A stretch of DNA of 64,000 nt. It comes from Methylovulum sp. (GTDB lineage: Bacteria; Pseudomonadota; Gammaproteobacteria; Methylococcales; Methylomonadaceae). This document shows positions 60,277 through 64,000 of the stretch, piece by piece (the stretch's first letter is position 1; every line of letters starts with the position of its first letter). The notes beneath the pieces are model-generated. The model was not told the DNA's origin. It saw nothing but the letters and a program-made list of their open reading frames with translations, and made no database searches. The stretch is from positions 62,001-126,000 of the forward strand of contig JAQTQZ010000002.1 in the NCBI GenBank assembly GCA_028712695.1. Direction: 5' to 3'. The position numbers and the translations under genes are program-made.

Positions 60277-60655
60277 AAAGCACTGGTTGGCACAAGGGCG
60301 CTTCTAATAGCCATTGCTGGGTAAAGAAGGCTTGTTGCAAACTAATCACCCCCCCGGTGCAAACCCCATTCGGATAATAATCAATGGGCGTTTCTGCATT
60401 GATTGTCCAACCTTCGGGAATTGTCAACGAGGGATCTAACGTTACCTGCCCATCTTCCAGCAGACCTAACCGGTAGCTTTTTCCTTGTTGATACGCTTTG
60501 TAACCCAACCCAGCAATTTGTTGCAATAGATCCTCTTGCTGAAATGACCGTACCGCACTCTCATAAAGCGTGCTTAATCGGGGCATAATAAGCCCCGCAA
60601 CTAAGGACAACAACAACAGTACAACCAGTAACTCCAGCAGTGTATAGCCGCGCAT
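60263..60655 (-). CDS. gspH: GspH minor pseudopilin
   Basis: RGYTLLELLVVLLLLSLVAGLIMPRL. Confidence 0.85.
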   Translation of the reverse strand: MRGYTLLELLVVLLLLSLVAGLIMPRLSTLYESAVRSFQQEDLLQQIAGLGYKAYQQGKSYRLGLLEDGQVTLDPSLTIPEGWTINAETPIDYYPNGVCTGGVISLQQAFFTQQWLLEAPLCQPVLYEAG

Positions 60656-60664
60656 CGCTAGCGG

Positions 60665-61120
60665 TTATGGCAAATAACCAACGTCCGCCGCAATCCCTTC
60701 ACCACCTGGCTGCCCATCCGCACCAAAAGAATACAGCGCAAAAGGCTGCCCTTCTTTACCCGGAATACTGTATTGGTAAGGTTTTTCCCAAGGATCCAAT
60801 GGCACCTGTTCATCCAGGTACGGGCCACGCCAAAGGTTTTTTACTTGCTCCTGAGTGGGTTGCTGATACAGTATCTTCAAGCCCTCATCAACCGTAGGAA
60901 AACGGTTAATATCCAAACGCATCGTTTCCAATGCGCCTTTTATCATCTTGATTTGAGTTTGAGCGGTACTGACTTTTGAGCTATCGACCTTGCCAAATAA
61001 CCTAGGGCCGACAAGCCCTGCAAGCAAACCGATAATGACGAGCACCACCAGCATTTCCAACAACGTAAAACCTTGTTGTGACAGGGATAATTTTAAAGAT
61101 AGACGAGGTTTTCTTAACAT
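60665..61120 (-). CDS. gspG: GspG major pseudopilin
   Basis: QQGFTLLEMLVVLVIIGLLAGLVGPRLFGKVDSSKVSTAQTQIKMIKGALETMRLDINRFPTVDEGL. Confidence 0.96.
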   Translation of the reverse strand: MLRKPRLSLKLSLSQQGFTLLEMLVVLVIIGLLAGLVGPRLFGKVDSSKVSTAQTQIKMIKGALETMRLDINRFPTVDEGLKILYQQPTQEQVKNLWRGPYLDEQVPLDPWEKPYQYSIPGKEGQPFALYSFGADGQPGGEGIAADVGYLP

Positions 61121-61169
61121 AGACTGCCTATAATAGAATTTCGAAAAAATAAATGAGTGCGGTTAAAAA

Positions 61170-62393
61170 TTACACCGAAATGTCATTGACGCTGGTAATC
61201 GCCAAAATTATACCGGTCATTATAACACCGATGACTGCACCAATAACCAATATGGCTATGGGTTCCAATAGAGCTAAAAACCGCTTCATACGTTCCCGGC
61301 CGCTTTCAGTATACAAAGTGGCTAAAGAATTAAGCATGCTAGGTAACTCACCAGACCGTTCGCCAACCTTTATCAGGCCATAACCGGTAGCAGTAATCGC
61401 GCCGCTTTCTTGTAACGCATCGGCAAGGCTACGCCCACCTTTAACCGCTTTGGTGACTTGCGAAAAATTGGCGCGCAACCGACTGCCGGATACCCCTTGT
61501 TGCGCCAACGTAAGGGCACGGGTCAATTCGACGCGACTGGTCAGCAACGTACCGAGCATCGCTGACCAACGACCAATATCAGATTCGATCAGCCAAGTGC
61601 CCAACAATGGGACAAGCATCAGCTGATCCCATAAACGTTGGCGGATGGCGGGCTTTGACAAGCCGATAATGCCCAATACCACGGAACACGCAATAACACC
61701 GCCAATGATCGCAATGTGGCTATTGACGAACTGTCCGGTTTCCAGCACCGCTTTTGCCAAAAAGGGAATGTCCCCTTTGGACTTGCTCAATAATTTAGTG
61801 AATTTAGGGACAACAACAACAAAAATAATCATCACGGCACTGATACCGGAAATGATCAAAATACTCGGATAAATAAGAGCATTGCGTAATTCGCTGTTGA
61901 TACGCTGCTCATATTCCATCTGCGCTACGCCATCGCTTAATGATTCCGCTAGGCTTCCGGTTAATTCCCCTGCCGTTGCCAAATGGAACATATAAGGTGG
62001 CAAGTCAATTTTAGATTCTGTCAACGCCTTGGAAAAGGCGACGCCTCGGCGTAGTTGGGTAGAAATATCACTCAGCTGCTCTTTCAAAAAATCTTGTTGT
62101 ATTGACTCGGCTAATGACGAAACTGCCTCGTCTAAAGACACGCCGGACTTTAATAAAGTAGTCAGCTGGTGCATCACTAGCAACACATCGCTTTTTTTTG
62201 CTTTGCCTGACCCGCCCGTGCTTTTAGCCTGCTTCGCCATCTGCAACGTCAAGGTGACTGGCGTCAACCCCTGGCGTTGCAGTTGCCGCGCGGCTGAACG
62301 CTCAGTATCGACCTCAATACTGCCCGTCACGATGCCACCGTCTTTATTGATGGCCCGATAATTGTATTTCATAGTTTTTGAGTCGTTTCCCAA
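61170..62393 (-). CDS. gspF: GspF inner-membrane platform protein
   Basis: MKYNYRAINKDGGIVTGSIEVDTERSAARQLQRQGLTPV; LEPIAILVIGAVIGVIMTGIILAITSVNDI. Confidence 0.95.
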   Translation of the reverse strand: MGNDSKTMKYNYRAINKDGGIVTGSIEVDTERSAARQLQRQGLTPVTLTLQMAKQAKSTGGSGKAKKSDVLLVMHQLTTLLKSGVSLDEAVSSLAESIQQDFLKEQLSDISTQLRRGVAFSKALTESKIDLPPYMFHLATAGELTGSLAESLSDGVAQMEYEQRINSELRNALIYPSILIISGISAVMIIFVVVVPKFTKLLSKSKGDIPFLAKAVLETGQFVNSHIAIIGGVIACSVVLGIIGLSKPAIRQRLWDQLMLVPLLGTWLIESDIGRWSAMLGTLLTSRVELTRALTLAQQGVSGSRLRANFSQVTKAVKGGRSLADALQESGAITATGYGLIKVGERSGELPSMLNSLATLYTESGRERMKRFLALLEPIAILVIGAVIGVIMTGIILAITSVNDISV

Positions 62394-62443
62394 GCAATGA
62401 ATAACGTTTTGGGTGCTTTATAGGCAATGGAGCCGTTCATAAC

Positions 62444-64000
62444 TTAACTGGCAGTGACACGTAACACCTCCTCAACACTGGTGATACCTTGATAAGCTTT
62501 CAAAAAACCATCTTCCCGCAATGACTTAAAGCCTTGCTGCACCGCTATTTGATGCAACTCAGCCGTGCTCCCGCCTTGTGCTATGGCGTGCTGCAACTCA
62601 GGGGTAACAGGCACCAATTCATGGATCCCAACCCGTCCGCTAAAGCCTGAACCTTGGCAATGCTTGCAACCGACAGGTTCCAGCCAATTCGCCGCCTGCC
62701 CGACCAAAAAGTCCGGCAGATTTTGTTCGGTTTTGGCCCGGATATCCACCACGGGATTGCCCGTTACGGCACAGTGCTTACATATCCGTCTGACCAGACG
62801 TTGCGCCATGACCGCGCGTACCGGTGTCGCCACCAAAAAAGGGTCTATGCCCATATCAATCAAACGGGTGAAAGCGCTAATCGCATCATTGGTATGCAGT
62901 GTAGAAAGCACCAAATGGCCGGTAAGCGAGGATTGGATTGCGATTTCGGCTGTTTCCCGATCGCGAATTTCGCCGATCATAATAACATCCGGATCTTGAC
63001 GGAGAATCGCGCGTAACGCACGGGCAAAGTTATAGCCAATAGTGTCCAGCGTTTGCACTTGGGTGATACCCGCCATACGGTATTCCACCGGATCTTCTAC
63101 GGTAATGATTTTGCGGGCCCCCGTATTGATATTATCCAGCACTGAATACAAGGTCGTAGATTTACCTGAACCGGTAGGCCCAGTCACCAAAATGATACCG
63201 TGTGGCTGGCTTGCCCATTCCTTCAAACTTTTTAAGTTATCCGGCTGCATGCCGATGGAATCAATACTGAATTTTTGTTTTTCCTTCGGCAACAGCCGCA
63301 TAACAATGGATTCGCCATGTACGCCGGGCAAAGCCGATATACGCACATCCAAATCCTCACCGCTAACCCGTGTTTCAATCTGACCGTCTTGCGGTAGCCG
63401 ATGCTCGGCAATGTCCATGCCGGAAATCAGTTTGATCCGCGAGGCAATGGCATTAAAACGGTCAATCGGCAACGTAAAGCGTTCATACAAAATCCCGTCT
63501 ATGCGCAGCCGCACTTTAACAGTATAACGTTCAGGCTCAATGTGAATATCAGAAGCCCGCTGGTCAAACGCCATCGCCAATAGATTGTTGACGAATTCGA
63601 TGACAGGCGCTTCCTCAGCCAATTCCCGCAAATAACCCACACCGCTATTGGCCTGGCCATCGCTATTTTCAAGACGGGAAACCCGATCCAGCAATTGGTC
63701 AAGATCATGACTGCGGACTAGCATCCATTCCAGATTACTGTCAGGAAACGTTTTTTCCAAAATCTCACGAATGTTGTTGTTCAATGGGTCACGGGCACAA
63801 CAACTAATTTTTTCATCTTGCACAAAGGCGAAAACTTCCTGATCCAGCCACCAATCGATAGCCAAACCTGTGCTGTTCAACCATTCCAGCAATTGCCGGC
63901 TATTACCCGGTAAATCTTTAAGATCTAACAGTGGCATGCCGAGTTGCTCCGACAAAACGGGCAAAATGGCGTCTTCTGACAAGGCACCAATACGGATCAA
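62444..64000 (-). CDS. gspE: GspE secretion ATPase, 5' end truncated by window
   Basis: GIILVTGPTGSGKSTTLYSVLDNIN; DPDVIMIGEIRDRETAEIAIQSSLTGHLVLSTLHTND. Confidence 0.96.
   Translation of the reverse strand: MIRIGALSEDAILPVLSEQLGMPLLDLKDLPGNSRQLLEWLNSTGLAIDWWLDQEVFAFVQDEKISCCARDPLNNNIREILEKTFPDSNLEWMLVRSHDLDQLLDRVSRLENSDGQANSGVGYLRELAEEAPVIEFVNNLLAMAFDQRASDIHIEPERYTVKVRLRIDGILYERFTLPIDRFNAIASRIKLISGMDIAEHRLPQDGQIETRVSGEDLDVRISALPGVHGESIVMRLLPKEKQKFSIDSIGMQPDNLKSLKEWASQPHGIILVTGPTGSGKSTTLYSVLDNINTGARKIITVEDPVEYRMAGITQVQTLDTIGYNFARALRAILRQDPDVIMIGEIRDRETAEIAIQSSLTGHLVLSTLHTNDAISAFTRLIDMGIDPFLVATPVRAVMAQRLVRRICKHCAVTGNPVVDIRAKTEQNLPDFLVGQAANWLEPVGCKHCQGSGFSGRVGIHELVPVTPELQHAIAQGGSTAELHQIAVQQGFKSLREDGFLKAYQGITSVEEVLRVTAS

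Overview
The window looks like a gammaproteobacterial, methanotroph-like (Methylococcales-type) chromosome; the taxon is inferred from gene content only. Ordinary blocks: guaA (5' end cut by the window)-tadA-pgi, argH, topA-smg-dprA-LysM, tusA-like/cysG, a sulfide:quinone oxidoreductase-like gene, a TolC/MFP/RND efflux operon, ubiA/arsC/wrbA/DUF2069/hda, sodB, and a type II secretion cluster on the minus strand in the Xps-like order E-F-G-H-I-J-K-L-M-C/N-D (gspE cut by the window end). Less ordinary regions: (i) a six-gene cluster at 3.9-8.6 kb combining a secreted anchored protein whose predicted mature N-terminus is His, a membrane-anchored cupredoxin, a YqaA/DedA-like protein, an uncharacterised membrane protein, a TAT-exported superoxide-reductase-like protein and NnrS; (ii) a metal-handling cluster at 41.5-48.2 kb (DsbD, stand-alone CxxC/CCxGC domain, small membrane protein with a paralog at 40.2 kb, HMA-like protein, P1B-ATPase, SafE-like protein); (iii) a YhaO/YhaN-like nuclease/ATPase pair; (iv) an accessory zone at 33-41 kb with hairpin repeats carrying a GTAG(G) foot, a HEPN-like ORF whose start lies in such a repeat, a short MITE-like element inside a decayed transposase gene with a 3-bp target duplication, a 24-bp perfect palindrome upstream of an orphan ATP-grasp-like ORF, and a complete IS1-family element with an 8-bp target duplication. 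dprA appears to lack any ATG/GTG/TTG start for its N-terminal ~114 codons. No rRNA, tRNA or CRISPR array was recognised. All family names come from reading the sequences; no database search was run.
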